Positions 35,142-44,393 of a stretch of DNA of 64,000 nt are shown one piece after another (positions within the stretch are counted from its first letter, which is position 1; each line of letters begins with the position of its first letter). Under the pieces are notes generated by a model. That model searched no databases, was not told where the DNA came from, and was given only the letters and a program-made list of their open reading frames with translations. The position numbers and the translations under genes were made by a program. The stretch is from Nitratiruptor sp. (GTDB taxonomy: Bacteria; Campylobacterota; Campylobacteria; Campylobacterales; Nitratiruptoraceae), in NCBI GenBank assembly GCA_009659925.1, contig PUXW01000018.1, forward strand, positions 1 through 64,000. Direction: 5' to 3'.

Positions 35142-36092
35142 ATGCTTGATGTAGCGATTGTCGGTGGAGGCCCTGCCGGGTTGACAGCCGGGCTCTATGC
35201 CAGTCGAGGTGGGCTCAAGGAGGTGGTTCTCTTCGAAAAGGGGATGCCTGGAGGAGCCATTACCCAGTCGAGTGAAGTGGAGAACTATCCAGGCTATTGT
35301 GAGCCGGTGAGTGGCATGGAGCTCATGGAGTGTTGGCCCAAACAGGCCGAGCGTTTCGGAATGCGCCATGAGATGAAGGAGGTGCGCCGGGTCCGCCGGG
35401 AGTGTGATGGGAGCTTCATCCTAGAACTTGCCGACGGAAGCCAGCGTCGGGCCAAGGCGGTGATCGTTGCTACAGGAAGTACCCCGAAACGGGCTGGTTT
35501 TGAGGGAGAAGAGGAGTTCCTCGGACGGGGGATTAGCACATGTGCCACATGTGATGGTTTTTTCTACAAGGATCAGGAGGTAGCGGTCCTGGGGGGCGGG
35601 GATACCGCTTTGGAAGAGGCCCTCTATCTGGCCCGAATCGCCTCCAAAGTCTACCTCATCCACCGTCGGGACCGGTTTCGGGCGGCTCCAAGTACGGTAG
35701 AACGGGTCAAGAAGAATCCCAAGATCGAGTTGATCCTCAATGCCACAGTCAAGAAGGCCTACGGGGACGAGCGGGGGCTCCAGGGAATCATCATCGAGCA
35801 GAATGGGAAGCTCATCGATTTGAAGGTTCCTGGTCTCTTCGTCTTTGTGGGGAGCCAGGTAAACAACGAGGTCCTCAAACAAGAAGATGGGACCTTCTTG
35901 TGCGAGGTGAATGAGCGGGGGGAGGTGGTGGTCGATTTGAAGATGCGCACCTCCATTCCAGGCCTTTATGCGTGTGGGGATGTGCGAGCCGATGCAGCCA
36001 AACAGGTGGTCTGCGCCGCCGGTGATGGGGCTGCTGCCGCCGTCGATCTCATCGGCTACATCGAGAAGATAGGGGAGTTGAAGCCATGCTAA
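35142..36092 (+). CDS. trxB: thioredoxin reductase
   Basis: The 316-aa flavoenzyme has the FAD motif AIVGGGPAGLTAGLYASRGG, the redox-active CATC (C134, C137), the NADPH loop VAVLGGGDTALEEAL and the C-terminal YACGDVRADAAKQVV. It uses NADPH to reduce thioredoxin. It overlaps dapB by 7 nt. Confidence 0.97.
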   Translation: MLDVAIVGGGPAGLTAGLYASRGGLKEVVLFEKGMPGGAITQSSEVENYPGYCEPVSGMELMECWPKQAERFGMRHEMKEVRRVRRECDGSFILELADGSQRRAKAVIVATGSTPKRAGFEGEEEFLGRGISTCATCDGFFYKDQEVAVLGGGDTALEEALYLARIASKVYLIHRRDRFRAAPSTVERVKKNPKIELILNATVKKAYGDERGLQGIIIEQNGKLIDLKVPGLFVFVGSQVNNEVLKQEDGTFLCEVNERGEVVVDLKMRTSIPGLYACGDVRADAAKQVVCAAGDGAAAAVDLIGYIEKIGELKPC

Positions 36093-36850
36093 GGATAGGT
36101 GTCTATGGGGGGAGTGGACGGGTTGGCTCCCTCGTCGTCAAGAATCTCCAGGCCGATCCCGAGGTAGAAATTGGAGCGGTCCATGTCCTTGAGGGGATCG
36201 ATCTCCCCCTTCCAGGCCTTCTGGTGACCAACGATCTCTCCACCCTCATCGAGAGAAGCGATGTGATCATCGATTTCACCCTGCCCGAGGGGACCCAGGC
36301 CCTTTTGGAAGCCCTCTTGGAGCGGCCCAAACCCCTGGTGAGCGGAACGACCGGACTCAACCGCCACCAACAGAACCTCATGGTGGAGCTCTCCAACAAG
36401 GTGCCTGTGTTGTACGCCACCAATATGAGTCTCGGGATCGCCCTCCTCAAGCGACTTGTGGCGATGACGAGCGAGAAGTTAGGGGATTTCGATATCGAGA
36501 TCGTCGAGATGCACCACCGCCACAAGCGGGACGCTCCCAGCGGGACGGCCCTCACCCTCGCCGAGTATGCCGCCAAGGCGAGGGGCTTGGATCTCGACAA
36601 GGTACGGGTGAGCGGTCGGGACGGCAATATCGGCCCACGCAGCAAGGAGGAGATCGGAGTCTTCGCCTTGCGGGGAGGTGATATCGTTGGGCGCCATACC
36701 GTTGGTTTCTATAACGATGGGGAGTTCATCGAACTCCACCACAGCGCCACGAGCCGAGATACCTTCGCCAAAGGGGCCATCAAGGCGGCCAAGTGGATCG
36801 TCCACCAGGAGCCGGGACTTTATAGCATTGACGACTGTTTGGGATTGTGA
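36086..36850 (+). CDS. dapB: 4-hydroxy-tetrahydrodipicolinate reductase
   Basis: The 254-aa protein has the Rossmann motif RIGVYGGSGRVGSLVV, VSGTTGLN, and the active-site motif EMHHRHKRDAPSGTAL. It reduces the dipicolinate precursor on the way to diaminopimelate and lysine. It overlaps both trxB and purF, giving a trxB-dapB-purF operon. Confidence 0.97.
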   Translation: MLRIGVYGGSGRVGSLVVKNLQADPEVEIGAVHVLEGIDLPLPGLLVTNDLSTLIERSDVIIDFTLPEGTQALLEALLERPKPLVSGTTGLNRHQQNLMVELSNKVPVLYATNMSLGIALLKRLVAMTSEKLGDFDIEIVEMHHRHKRDAPSGTALTLAEYAAKARGLDLDKVRVSGRDGNIGPRSKEEIGVFALRGGDIVGRHTVGFYNDGEFIELHHSATSRDTFAKGAIKAAKWIVHQEPGLYSIDDCLGL

Positions 36851-38211
36851 GCATGGTCTCCATTGGTGAGAAGTGTTCGGTCGTCGGGCTCTTCAATGTG
36901 CCCGAGGCTGCCAAGTATGCCTATTTTGGCCTCTTTAGCCTCCAGCATCGGGGGCAGGAGGCGGCGGGAATCGCCAGCAGCGACGGGGAGAAGATCCACA
37001 TTGTCAAGAATCGGGGCCTCGTGACCCAGGTCTTCGACGAGGAGAAGCTCCAACTCCTCCAAGGGGACGCAGCGGTAGGCCATACCCGCTACTCCACGGC
37101 GGGGGAGGATTCGGTCCTCGACGCCCAACCCATCTTTGCCCGCTACGACCTGGGCCAAATCGCCGTGGTCCACAACGGCAACCTCACCAACGCCCGCCAA
37201 GTCCGCCAGGAGCTCATCAAGGAGGGGGCGATTTTTCAAACCTTCATGGATACCGAAAACCTCATCCACCTCATCGCCCGCAGTCACAAGGAACAGCTCT
37301 ATGACCGGATCATCGAGGCCTTACACCGGATCGAGGGGGCCTACTCCCTCATCTTTTTGAGCCGCAAGAAGATGTTTGCCGTCCGGGATCCCCACGGCTT
37401 TCGCCCCCTCTCCATGGCTCGACTTGGGGATGGGTGGGTGGTCGCTAGCGAGACATGTGCCTTCGATCTCATCGGGGCCGAGTATGTCCGGGATATTCGG
37501 CCCGGGGAGCTGGTGGTCTTCGAGAAAGGGCAAGAGCCCCGCTCTATCCAGGTCTTTGAGGCCACTCCCCATAAGTGCGTCTTCGAGTACATCTACTTTG
37601 CAAGGCCTGATAGCCTCGTCTTTGGCAAGAGCGTTTACCAACTGCGCAAGGCGATGGGGCGTGAGTTGGCCAAGGAGTACCCGGTCCAAGCGGACATAGT
37701 GGTTCCCGTTCCCGATAGCGGTGTGGCTGCCGCCCTTGGATATGCCGAGGCCAGTGGGATCCCCTTCGAACTTGGGATCATCCGAAACCACTATGTGGGG
37801 CGTACCTTCATCGAGCCGACCCAAGCCATCCGGGATCTCAAAGTCAAGATGAAGCTCAATCCCATCAAGGAGGTTATCCGGGGGAAGCGGCTCATCGTCA
37901 TCGACGATAGCATCGTGCGGGGGACTACCTCCCGGAAGATCGTCGGGATCCTCAAGGAGTTCGGGGCCAAAGAGGTCCATATGCGTATCTCGGCCCCTCC
38001 CACCACGGGGCCATGCTACTACGGGGTCGATACCCCGACCAAGGAGGAGCTCATCGCTTCGAAGATGAGTGTCGAGGAGACCCGGCGCTACATTGGAGCC
38101 GATACCTTAGCCTATCTTTCCATCGAGGGACTACTTCGAAGCGTGGGGAACGATCAAAGTTATTGTATGGCATGTTTCGATGGAAACTATCCCATCCAAC
38201 CTAGGGAATAG
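36847..38211 (+). CDS. purF: amidophosphoribosyltransferase
   Basis: About 454 aa from GTG 36847, which overlaps the dapB stop; ATG 36853 is the alternative. A short propeptide precedes CSVVGLFNV, where the new N-terminal Cys would be the glutaminase nucleophile. It has GHTRYST, the PRPP motif IVIDDSIVRGTTS and the C-terminal SYCMACFDGNYP that with other Cys forms a 4Fe-4S cluster in the Bacillus-type enzyme. It makes phosphoribosylamine in purine synthesis. Confidence 0.97.
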   Translation: MSMVSIGEKCSVVGLFNVPEAAKYAYFGLFSLQHRGQEAAGIASSDGEKIHIVKNRGLVTQVFDEEKLQLLQGDAAVGHTRYSTAGEDSVLDAQPIFARYDLGQIAVVHNGNLTNARQVRQELIKEGAIFQTFMDTENLIHLIARSHKEQLYDRIIEALHRIEGAYSLIFLSRKKMFAVRDPHGFRPLSMARLGDGWVVASETCAFDLIGAEYVRDIRPGELVVFEKGQEPRSIQVFEATPHKCVFEYIYFARPDSLVFGKSVYQLRKAMGRELAKEYPVQADIVVPVPDSGVAAALGYAEASGIPFELGIIRNHYVGRTFIEPTQAIRDLKVKMKLNPIKEVIRGKRLIVIDDSIVRGTTSRKIVGILKEFGAKEVHMRISAPPTTGPCYYGVDTPTKEELIASKMSVEETRRYIGADTLAYLSIEGLLRSVGNDQSYCMACFDGNYPIQPRE

Positions 38212-38224
38212 GGGGCCATAGCCT

Positions 38225-39172
38225 TTGCAAGAGTTGCGCACCTTTGGACGATATCTTCGAGCCAAGTTCAAGAGGCGGGTCAAGAAGATCCCCCTCGGTC
38301 TGGAGGGTTTTACCTGCCCCAATATCGATGGGACCGTAGCCCGGGGTGGGTGTACTTTTTGTGAGAATGAATCCTTTAGCCCCAACTTGGCCCGGAGTAA
38401 ACGCTTCTTCCTCAATCCCCAGAGCAAGGAGAATCCCCTCCTCCAGCGCCAGCTTCTTCAAATCACCACCCAGTACCGTAAGACGATGGCCCACTACCAG
38501 CAATTGGGCTATCAAGCCTTCCTCGCCTACTTTCAGGCTTTCACCAACACCTACGCTCCCCTCTCTACCTTGCAAAGGCTCTACGAACACGCCCTCGCTC
38601 AACCAAATTGTGTGGGGCTGAGCATCGGAACCCGGAGCGATAGTGTTACTGAGGAGCTGTTGGACTATTTGGTGGAGTTGGATCGGGAGTGGGAGGTATG
38701 GATCGAGTATGGGATCCAGAGCGTCTTCGATGAGACCCTCCAGCGGATCAACCGGGGACACGATGTAGCTAGTGTCAAGGAGTGGATCGAGAAGACCAAG
38801 GAGCGGGGGCTTCGGGTCTGTGGTCACCTCATCTTCGGCCTTCCCGGAGAAACCAGGGAGATGATGCTAGCAAGTGTGGCCAAGGCGGTAGAGTGGGGAT
38901 GTGACGCCATCAAGATCCACCCCCTCTATGTGGTCAAGAATACCGCCCTCGCCATCGATTATCAAAAGGGGCGTTTTACCCCTATCTCTCAAGAGGAGTA
39001 CATCCAGACCCTCGTGGAGGCCATCAAGCTCCTCCCTCCTCAGATGATCATCCAGCGTGTGACTGCTGGGATCGGGGATGAGAGCCTGCTGGCTCCTGCT
39101 TGGTGCGCGAATAAGAACAGCCAGCTCAAGGCGATCCGCCAGGCCCTCAAAGGGGCTGGCTACCTCTACTAG
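38225..39172 (+). CDS. radical SAM protein, YhcC/TIGR01212 type
   Basis: The 315-aa protein begins at TTG 38225; no ATG is near and the domain begins at once. The cluster motif is CPNIDGTVARGGCTFC, followed by AYFQAFTNTYAPL and GTRSDSV, which are typical of the YhcC family. The reaction is not known. It ends in a 4-nt CTAG overlap with the convergent yfdX-like gene. Confidence 0.88.
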   Translation: MQELRTFGRYLRAKFKRRVKKIPLGLEGFTCPNIDGTVARGGCTFCENESFSPNLARSKRFFLNPQSKENPLLQRQLLQITTQYRKTMAHYQQLGYQAFLAYFQAFTNTYAPLSTLQRLYEHALAQPNCVGLSIGTRSDSVTEELLDYLVELDREWEVWIEYGIQSVFDETLQRINRGHDVASVKEWIEKTKERGLRVCGHLIFGLPGETREMMLASVAKAVEWGCDAIKIHPLYVVKNTALAIDYQKGRFTPISQEEYIQTLVEAIKLLPPQMIIQRVTAGIGDESLLAPAWCANKNSQLKAIRQALKGAGYLY

Positions 39173-40047
39173 GAGCTGGACTCCTCCTTGTTGGCCTGGG
39201 GCATTTGGGCAGGCTCTTTTTTCTTGTTGAACTCCTTCATGAAAGCGCTCAGTTTCGCTCGCAGCTCTTCGAAGATATTCTTGGTGCTGCTCTCCTCTTC
39301 TCCTAAGATCTGCTCGATCTTCTCGATCTCTTCCAGGAGTGGTTTGTAGTCCTCTTCGACCCGTCCATATCCAAGGGCCTGGGCAAGGAGAAGCTGCTCT
39401 TTGGCGTAGGCCGTGAGTTTTTTCAACTCCTCTTTGTCGGCGTTCTCTTGATCTTTGGTCAGCTCGCTCGCCCGTTCAATGGCCTGCTCAGCCCGCAGGA
39501 TCGGCAATGGGATGACGATCTTTTCCACCACCAAGGTTTCGAGAACCTCCACCAGCAGGGCAATGGCCTCTTCAAACTTCTCTGCCTCGATCTGGGGCAC
39601 AATGGCTTTGAGGGCCACAGGATAGGTGCCAATGGGCAAAGCGGTAATGTAGATGTCCAGCTCGCTGGCTAGATTGAGCATAATATCCCTGGCCGCTTGG
39701 AGTTCACCAGCATCGATGAGCTCCTTGACTACCCGCTTGGCCTCGATGATATCGTCAATGGTTCCTGGGAAGTCGATGATCTGCTCTTTTACATCGACTG
39801 GAACCAGCTGCAACGATGGATCTCGGGCAATGAGGACTTCCAGTTTCCCAAGGACCTTCTCGATGGTGGCCAGGGCCTCCTCTTTGTTCTTCTTCTTCAA
39901 ATGTTCGATCACGTCGATGATCATATTGACCGCGTCCACGGCCTCCTGGGCCACCTTTTGACCTTGTTGGTCGACATAGCGCTCCTTCGCCTCTTCGACC
40001 TTTTTGGTCACTTCCTTTTGCTCTTGAAGTCGCTTCTTGTTGCTCAT
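39169..40047 (-). CDS. YfdX family protein
   Basis: The 292-aa, highly charged helical protein starts at ATG 40047. It matches the YfdX pattern with repeated alpha-helical blocks (VDAVNMIIDVIEHLKKKNKEEALATIEKVLGKLEVLI in parts, AARDIMLNLASELDIYITALPIGTYPVAL). It has no signal peptide, although the enteric members are usually exported, and carries about 60 extra C-terminal residues. Function is unknown; acid or stress links have been reported in enterics. Confidence 0.8.
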   Translation of the reverse strand: MSNKKRLQEQKEVTKKVEEAKERYVDQQGQKVAQEAVDAVNMIIDVIEHLKKKNKEEALATIEKVLGKLEVLIARDPSLQLVPVDVKEQIIDFPGTIDDIIEAKRVVKELIDAGELQAARDIMLNLASELDIYITALPIGTYPVALKAIVPQIEAEKFEEAIALLVEVLETLVVEKIVIPLPILRAEQAIERASELTKDQENADKEELKKLTAYAKEQLLLAQALGYGRVEEDYKPLLEEIEKIEQILGEEESSTKNIFEELRAKLSAFMKEFNKKKEPAQMPQANKEESSS

Positions 40048-40097
40048 TTTAGTCTCCTTTTGGTAGGCTTTTTATTGGATAATTATAAGCCAATTTG

Positions 40098-40124
40098 AGC
40101 AACAAAAGTGCTACTAAAGTAGCA
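40098..40124 (-). terminator. possible terminator downstream of the RNase T2 gene (minus strand)
   Basis: TGCTAC-TTTA-GTAGCA on the minus strand is a 6-bp stem with a 4-nt loop followed by CTTTTG. It lies 70 nt after the RNase T2 stop, before the yfdX start region, and could end the hisIE-rnase transcript. The stem is short, so the call is weak. Confidence 0.4.
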
Positions 40125-40193
40125 AAGGGATCGCAAGCTGGCTGGAGGGGTTCTTGGGATTTAGCTCTTGCGGTCCTCGAGGGCTTCGGTCCT

Positions 40194-40853
40194 CTAGCGA
40201 CCGATGCGCCCCCGTTTACACCCCCGTGGCGCTTTTGGAGCTTGGAGGATCAATTGGGCCAAAGGGGTTTGGGAAAAGTTGCTCCCACGTAAATTGATGC
40301 GCATCTCGGTGAGGTATCCATCCTTGCAGACGAACTTGACCCGCCGCCCGGCTCCCTTCCCGAAGGCCTTGTCAAAGACTTTGCGGATCTTGTAAGTTTG
40401 GACGATCTTACCTCGATGTTCCAGGAAGAAGTCCCGAACCGGGGAGTCGTTGAGTTGGGCTACTAGAGCGATGGAATCGAGGAAGTAGATCTCTGGATCG
40501 GCGTAACAGCTTCCATGTTTGACCCACTCGTGTTTGTGCAGTCCGCTAAAACTCCCGGGCATGTAGGTGTAAAGGAGCTCCAGGAGTTCTGGGGAGAGTT
40601 TGAGGGGGATCTTCTCCCAGTGCCCCCGTTTGTCCAAGATCTTGGCCCTAGCACTTACCTTGCAATACTCCTTCCCCTTAGGCCAGAGGCCGTGGAGGGT
40701 GAAGTTCTCCATCCAGAAGGGCAGGGGCCTGCGGCACTCCCGATAGCGTTCGACCTTGCAAACTGATGGATACCACTGGACAGCCAAGATGGCGGTGATC
40801 TCCTTGGCGAAAAGGGAGACCCCCAGCAAGAGCGCAGCGATCAATCCTCTCAT
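40194..40853 (-). CDS. secreted ribonuclease T2 family protein
   Basis: The 219-aa protein has a signal peptide ([18 protein letters not shown]) and both catalytic blocks of RNase T2: CAS I as FTLHGLWP and CAS II as HEWVKHGSC. Several Cys fit the family disulfides. It would cut RNA in the periplasm or outside, giving 2',3'-cyclic and 3'-phosphate ends. It overlaps hisIE by 4 nt, an unexpected partner. A thpR gene that handles cyclic phosphates is elsewhere in the window. Confidence 0.92.
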   Translation of the reverse strand: MRGLIAALLLGVSLFAKEITAILAVQWYPSVCKVERYRECRRPLPFWMENFTLHGLWPKGKEYCKVSARAKILDKRGHWEKIPLKLSPELLELLYTYMPGSFSGLHKHEWVKHGSCYADPEIYFLDSIALVAQLNDSPVRDFFLEHRGKIVQTYKIRKVFDKAFGKGAGRRVKFVCKDGYLTEMRINLRGSNFSQTPLAQLILQAPKAPRGCKRGRIGR

Positions 40854-41527
40854 CTATCCCTCCTTTGAGCCTTCTCTTCGATACCACTGCGTCCAAAACG
40901 GCGGCGCAACTCGGCATAGAGGAGTTCTGGAGAGATATTGGCCCAGGCCAGGGCGACCAGGAGATGGTAGAGCAGATCGGCTCCTTCGTGGACGATCTCT
41001 TCTTGCTTCTTTCCCTTGATGGCCAGGGCTACCTCCCCAGCCTCCTCGATCACCTTCTTCAAGATCGCATCTTCCCCCCGATGGAAGAGCTTGGCGGTCC
41101 AACTCTTGGTGGGGTCGGCCTCTTTACGCTCTTGAATCACATGGTAGAGGCGATCGAGGATATCGGTATAGAGCTGGTCGGGGTCTTGGATGGGTTGGGC
41201 CGTGACGCTCTGGGTGGTCAAATCTTTGTAGAAACAGGAGAGACGCCCGGTATGGCAAGCGCTTCCATGCTGTTCTACCTCCAACAGAATTGCATCGTTG
41301 TCGCAATCGAGCTTGATGGAGTGGACCTTCTGGTAGTTGCCACTCTTTTCCCCCTTCTTCCAAAGGCGCTGGCGGCTCCTGGAGTAGTAGTGGGCATAGC
41401 CACTCTCCAAGGTCTTGCGCAATGCCTCTTCGTTCATATAGGCGAGCATGAGGACCTGGCCGCTGCCTCGCTCCTGGACAATAACTGGAACCAACGGGGT
41501 GCGCTCCCAATCGATTGCAAACTCCAT
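40850..41527 (-). CDS. hisIE: bifunctional phosphoribosyl-AMP cyclohydrolase / phosphoribosyl-ATP pyrophosphatase
   Basis: The 225-aa fusion has the HisI domain first ([56 protein letters not shown]) and HisE second ([20 protein letters not shown]). It does steps two and three of histidine synthesis. It begins at the base after the methyltransferase stop and overlaps the RNase T2 gene. No other his gene is near. Confidence 0.97.
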   Translation of the reverse strand: MEFAIDWERTPLVPVIVQERGSGQVLMLAYMNEEALRKTLESGYAHYYSRSRQRLWKKGEKSGNYQKVHSIKLDCDNDAILLEVEQHGSACHTGRLSCFYKDLTTQSVTAQPIQDPDQLYTDILDRLYHVIQERKEADPTKSWTAKLFHRGEDAILKKVIEEAGEVALAIKGKKQEEIVHEGADLLYHLLVALAWANISPELLYAELRRRFGRSGIEEKAQRRDR

Positions 41528-42298
41528 CTATCCCTCCGTCGAAATGGCGACATGGTCCATGATACGCTGGCGTGCCAGGGCGCAATAGCCCGGATCGATC
41601 TCGACTCCAATCCCTCGCCGATCGAGGAGAGCCGCTTCGATGAGGGTCGTCCCACTTCCAAGGAAGGGATCGAAGATGGTATCCCCCACATAGCTGAAGA
41701 GTTTGATACAGCGCCGGGGCAGCTCCCTAGGAAAGGGGGCGGGGTGGCCGATACGCTTCTTGCTCTCACCAGGAAAGGTCCAAAGGCCGTTGGTCCACTC
41801 CATGAACTCCTCCTTGCTGATATCACTCCTACCTCGATAATCTTTTTTCCATCGCTCCTTGTAGAAGACGATGATCAGCTCCACCGGGGCAATCACATAG
41901 GGAGCACTGGCGCTCATCCAGCTCCCCCAGGCGGTGCGGCGGCTGATATTCCCCTCGTTCCAGACGATGGTGCTCTGGTAGGACCAACCGACCTCTTGGG
42001 CGATTTTGGTCAAATCGGCTCCCACAGGCTTGAGGCCCCCTTTGTTCTTGTCCAGGGGAACGTTGAGGCAGAGCCTAGCGGTCGGTTTGCTCCAGCGGTA
42101 GCAATTCTCCAACCAGCTGCGGCTAAATTCGAGGTACTCCTCGTAGCTCAAGGTATCGCTATGGCGATTGTACTCGATCCCTACATTGTAGGGTGGGGAT
42201 GTGACGATGAGGTCGATGAAGGGGGTCTTGAATAGATCTTGGTCGAGGATGTTGGCGTTGTAGATGGTAATGGGTTCTTCGTGGTAGTACGGTTTCAA
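41528..42298 (-). CDS. orphan DNA methyltransferase (N4-cytosine or N6-adenine, beta class)
   Basis: The 256-aa protein has motif IV TSPPYNVG near residue 35 and motif I DPFLGSGTTLIEAAL near residue 215, the beta-class order. TSPPY is more common in N4-cytosine enzymes but also occurs in N6-adenine ones. There is no restriction nuclease next to it. It sits between hisIE and an SPFH gene in the same direction. It may set a regulatory methylation mark; the site is unknown. Confidence 0.9.
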   Translation of the reverse strand: MKPYYHEEPITIYNANILDQDLFKTPFIDLIVTSPPYNVGIEYNRHSDTLSYEEYLEFSRSWLENCYRWSKPTARLCLNVPLDKNKGGLKPVGADLTKIAQEVGWSYQSTIVWNEGNISRRTAWGSWMSASAPYVIAPVELIIVFYKERWKKDYRGRSDISKEEFMEWTNGLWTFPGESKKRIGHPAPFPRELPRRCIKLFSYVGDTIFDPFLGSGTTLIEAALLDRRGIGVEIDPGYCALARQRIMDHVAISTEG

Positions 42299-42331
42299 TG
42301 GACTTCCCTTTGCAGGGGAGGGAGACTCCCC

Positions 42332-43369
42332 TTATTGTGTAGCGCTGCTGGCGCGTTGGTGGTCTTTGCTATCGATCCAGATGTTGGGCACCGCCCCACC
42401 TGGGGTGAGGAAGATCTTGGCATCCCTATTGGCCTTGAGGGCCTCGTTGAAGCCCCCTTGGACCTCGATCTGCTTGAGTTGGAGGAGTTCGGGGGAGAGG
42501 CTCTTGGAGATTTCGATGTTGGCTTGGGCTTTGGCCCGGGCCTCAATCATGATCCGCTCCGCCTCTCCCTGGGCTCGAATCTTCTTGGCCTCTGCCTCTC
42601 CTCGAGCCTGGGCTGCCCGCTTCTCCGCCTCTTGCTTGGCCTTTTCCACTTCATACTTCATCCGCTCGGCCTCCTGTTTGGCGATCTGGACCCGTTCGAT
42701 CTGGGCCTTGATCTTGGGAGGGAGCTTGATGGCTCGCAATTGGACGGCGATAAGCTCGACCGGCTTGTTGGGGAGCTTGTTGATCTCCTCGGCAATGGCA
42801 TTTTGAATCTTGATGGCGATCTCATTCCGCTTGACCGGGAGGTCCTCAGCCTTGTACTGGCCTATGACATTCCGGACCACATCCCGTACGACGGGGTTGA
42901 TGATCTTCTCCTCCCAATTGAGCCCCCATTCGGCGATGGTCTGGGGGGCTTTGAAGGGGTTGAGGCGGTATTGGACGGTGAGCTCGATGTCGACGGGAAG
43001 CCCCCGGGCGTCGAGGACCTCGATGGCTGGGCGCAAGAGGACCCCGCCCCCGTATTCTGGGGTGTTGATGCTGCTCTTGTAGTTGATGACCCGCACCCGG
43101 GTGTCGACCTTGATGATCCGCTGGATTCCCGGGACGAAGAAGTGGATCCCAGGCTCCAGGGGAACCGGATCGAACTTCCCAGCCGTCACCTTGATCCCAA
43201 CCTGACCCGATTCGATGATGGCGTAGGGCTTGGCAATGATGAAGAGGATGGCGATAGCGATGATGACGTAGATGATGGTCGCCCGCTTCCCAAACTCCTG
43301 GAGGGGTTGGGGGGGCTCGTTCTGGTCGTTGTGTTGGCGTTTGAAGTAGTCGTTGAGATCGGCTGGCAT
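42332..43369 (-). CDS. SPFH/prohibitin-domain membrane protein
   Basis: The 345-aa protein has one N-terminal membrane helix (about residues 31-46), a band-7/SPFH domain (about 50-225: IESGQVGIKVTAGKF, PGIHFFVPG, VDIELTVQYR) and a long Ala/Glu/Lys coiled coil (about 230-300). It most resembles prohibitin/HflC relatives that form large membrane rings. The long coil gives a false 556-aa antisense ORF. It is 9 nt downstream of ilvE. Confidence 0.9.
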   Translation of the reverse strand: MPADLNDYFKRQHNDQNEPPQPLQEFGKRATIIYVIIAIAILFIIAKPYAIIESGQVGIKVTAGKFDPVPLEPGIHFFVPGIQRIIKVDTRVRVINYKSSINTPEYGGGVLLRPAIEVLDARGLPVDIELTVQYRLNPFKAPQTIAEWGLNWEEKIINPVVRDVVRNVIGQYKAEDLPVKRNEIAIKIQNAIAEEINKLPNKPVELIAVQLRAIKLPPKIKAQIERVQIAKQEAERMKYEVEKAKQEAEKRAAQARGEAEAKKIRAQGEAERIMIEARAKAQANIEISKSLSPELLQLKQIEVQGGFNEALKANRDAKIFLTPGGAVPNIWIDSKDHQRASSATQ

Positions 43370-43378
43370 GAAGGCTCC

Positions 43379-44293
43379 TTAGATGTAGGTGAGCATATGG
43401 GCGTAGGTTGGATCCCGTCCGTAGACGATGTCGAAGTAGGCCTCTTGAAGCTCCCGGGTCATCTCCCCTCGGCTTCCGTTGCCGATGGTACGTCCATCCA
43501 CTTCCCGGATGGGAGTTACCTCGGCGGCGGTACCGGTGAAGAAGGCTTCGTCGGCGATGTAGACCTCATCCCGGGTGATCCGGCGCCGCTCAATGGGAAT
43601 ACCCTTGGCCTGGGCGATCTGGAGGATCGTATCCTGGGTGATGGATTCAAGGGAGTTGTCGTTGGGCGGGGTGATGAGACGGCCGTCGCGTACGATGAAG
43701 AGGCACTCCCCACTCCCTTCGGCCACAAAACCCTCGTCGTCCAGGAGGAGGGCCTCCTCGTAGCCGGCGATGAGAGCCTCGTACTTAGCCATCTGGGAGT
43801 TGAGGTAGTTGCCTACGGCTTTGGCCTTGCCCATCGTGGACTTGACGCTGTTACGGGCGAAGGAGGAGATCTTCACCCGAATCCCCCGCTCAAGCCCCTC
43901 TTCTCCTAGATAGGCTCCCCACTTCCAGGCGGCAATGGCCACATTGACCGGCGCCTTGGCGTGGTAGAGTCCCATGACCCCGTAGCCAAGATAGACGAGG
44001 GGGCGGATGTAGACATTGGAATCGAAGCCGTTGCGCCGCAAGAGTTCGATTTGGGCCTCCTCCAGCTCCTCTTGGCTGTAGGGGACCTTGATGGCGACGA
44101 TCTTAGCCGAGTTGAGGAGCCGTTTGGTGTGATCCTGGAGGCGGAAGATAGCAAGACCCCGCTGGGTTTTGTAGGCCCTCGTCCCTTCAAAGACCCCATT
44201 TCCATAGTGGAGGGTATGGGTGAGGATGTGAACCTTGGCCTCATCCCAGGGCACGAAAGTTCCATCCATCCAGATATATTGCGCTTTTTCCAC
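43379..44293 (-). CDS. ilvE: branched-chain amino acid aminotransferase
   Basis: The 304-aa class IV aminotransferase has the typical opening YIWMDGTFVPWDEAKVHILTHTLHYGNGVFEG, the PLP Lys in STMGKAKAVGNYLNSQ and EGSGECLFIV. It transfers the amino group between glutamate and the keto acids of Val, Leu and Ile. It is divergent from the aldehyde dehydrogenase gene. Confidence 0.95.
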   Translation of the reverse strand: MEKAQYIWMDGTFVPWDEAKVHILTHTLHYGNGVFEGTRAYKTQRGLAIFRLQDHTKRLLNSAKIVAIKVPYSQEELEEAQIELLRRNGFDSNVYIRPLVYLGYGVMGLYHAKAPVNVAIAAWKWGAYLGEEGLERGIRVKISSFARNSVKSTMGKAKAVGNYLNSQMAKYEALIAGYEEALLLDDEGFVAEGSGECLFIVRDGRLITPPNDNSLESITQDTILQIAQAKGIPIERRRITRDEVYIADEAFFTGTAAEVTPIREVDGRTIGNGSRGEMTRELQEAYFDIVYGRDPTYAHMLTYI

Positions 44294-44359
44294 ATCGATC
44301 CTTTGGAGTGGGAATTTCGCGATTGAGAGTCGCTTAAGTCTATCAAAAAGTGAATAAGA

Positions 44360-44365
44360 TATAAT
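44360..44365 (+). promoter_or_regulatory. -10 box (TATAAT) before the aldehyde dehydrogenase gene
   Basis: TATAAT lies 28 nt before the ATG in an AT-rich spacer that separates this gene from the divergent ilvE; AAGAGGAGCT follows as the ribosome-binding site. Confidence 0.6.
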
Positions 44366-44393
44366 TTAAAAAATCGTTAAAAGAGGAGCTTTG

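Noticed and set aside
40095-40292. 65-aa ORF between the yfdX-like and RNase T2 genes
   Set aside because: No ribosome-binding site, odd composition, and it runs into the RNase T2 gene antisense. The gap seems to be terminator and upstream sequence only.
40865-42235. 456-aa plus-strand ORF
   Set aside because: It lies antisense to hisIE and the methyltransferase, both with clear motifs.
42239-43909. 556-aa plus-strand ORF
   Set aside because: It runs antisense through the SPFH and ilvE genes, is extremely rich in Leu/Gly/Asp, and has no family pattern. It is a shadow of GC-rich codons on the other strand.
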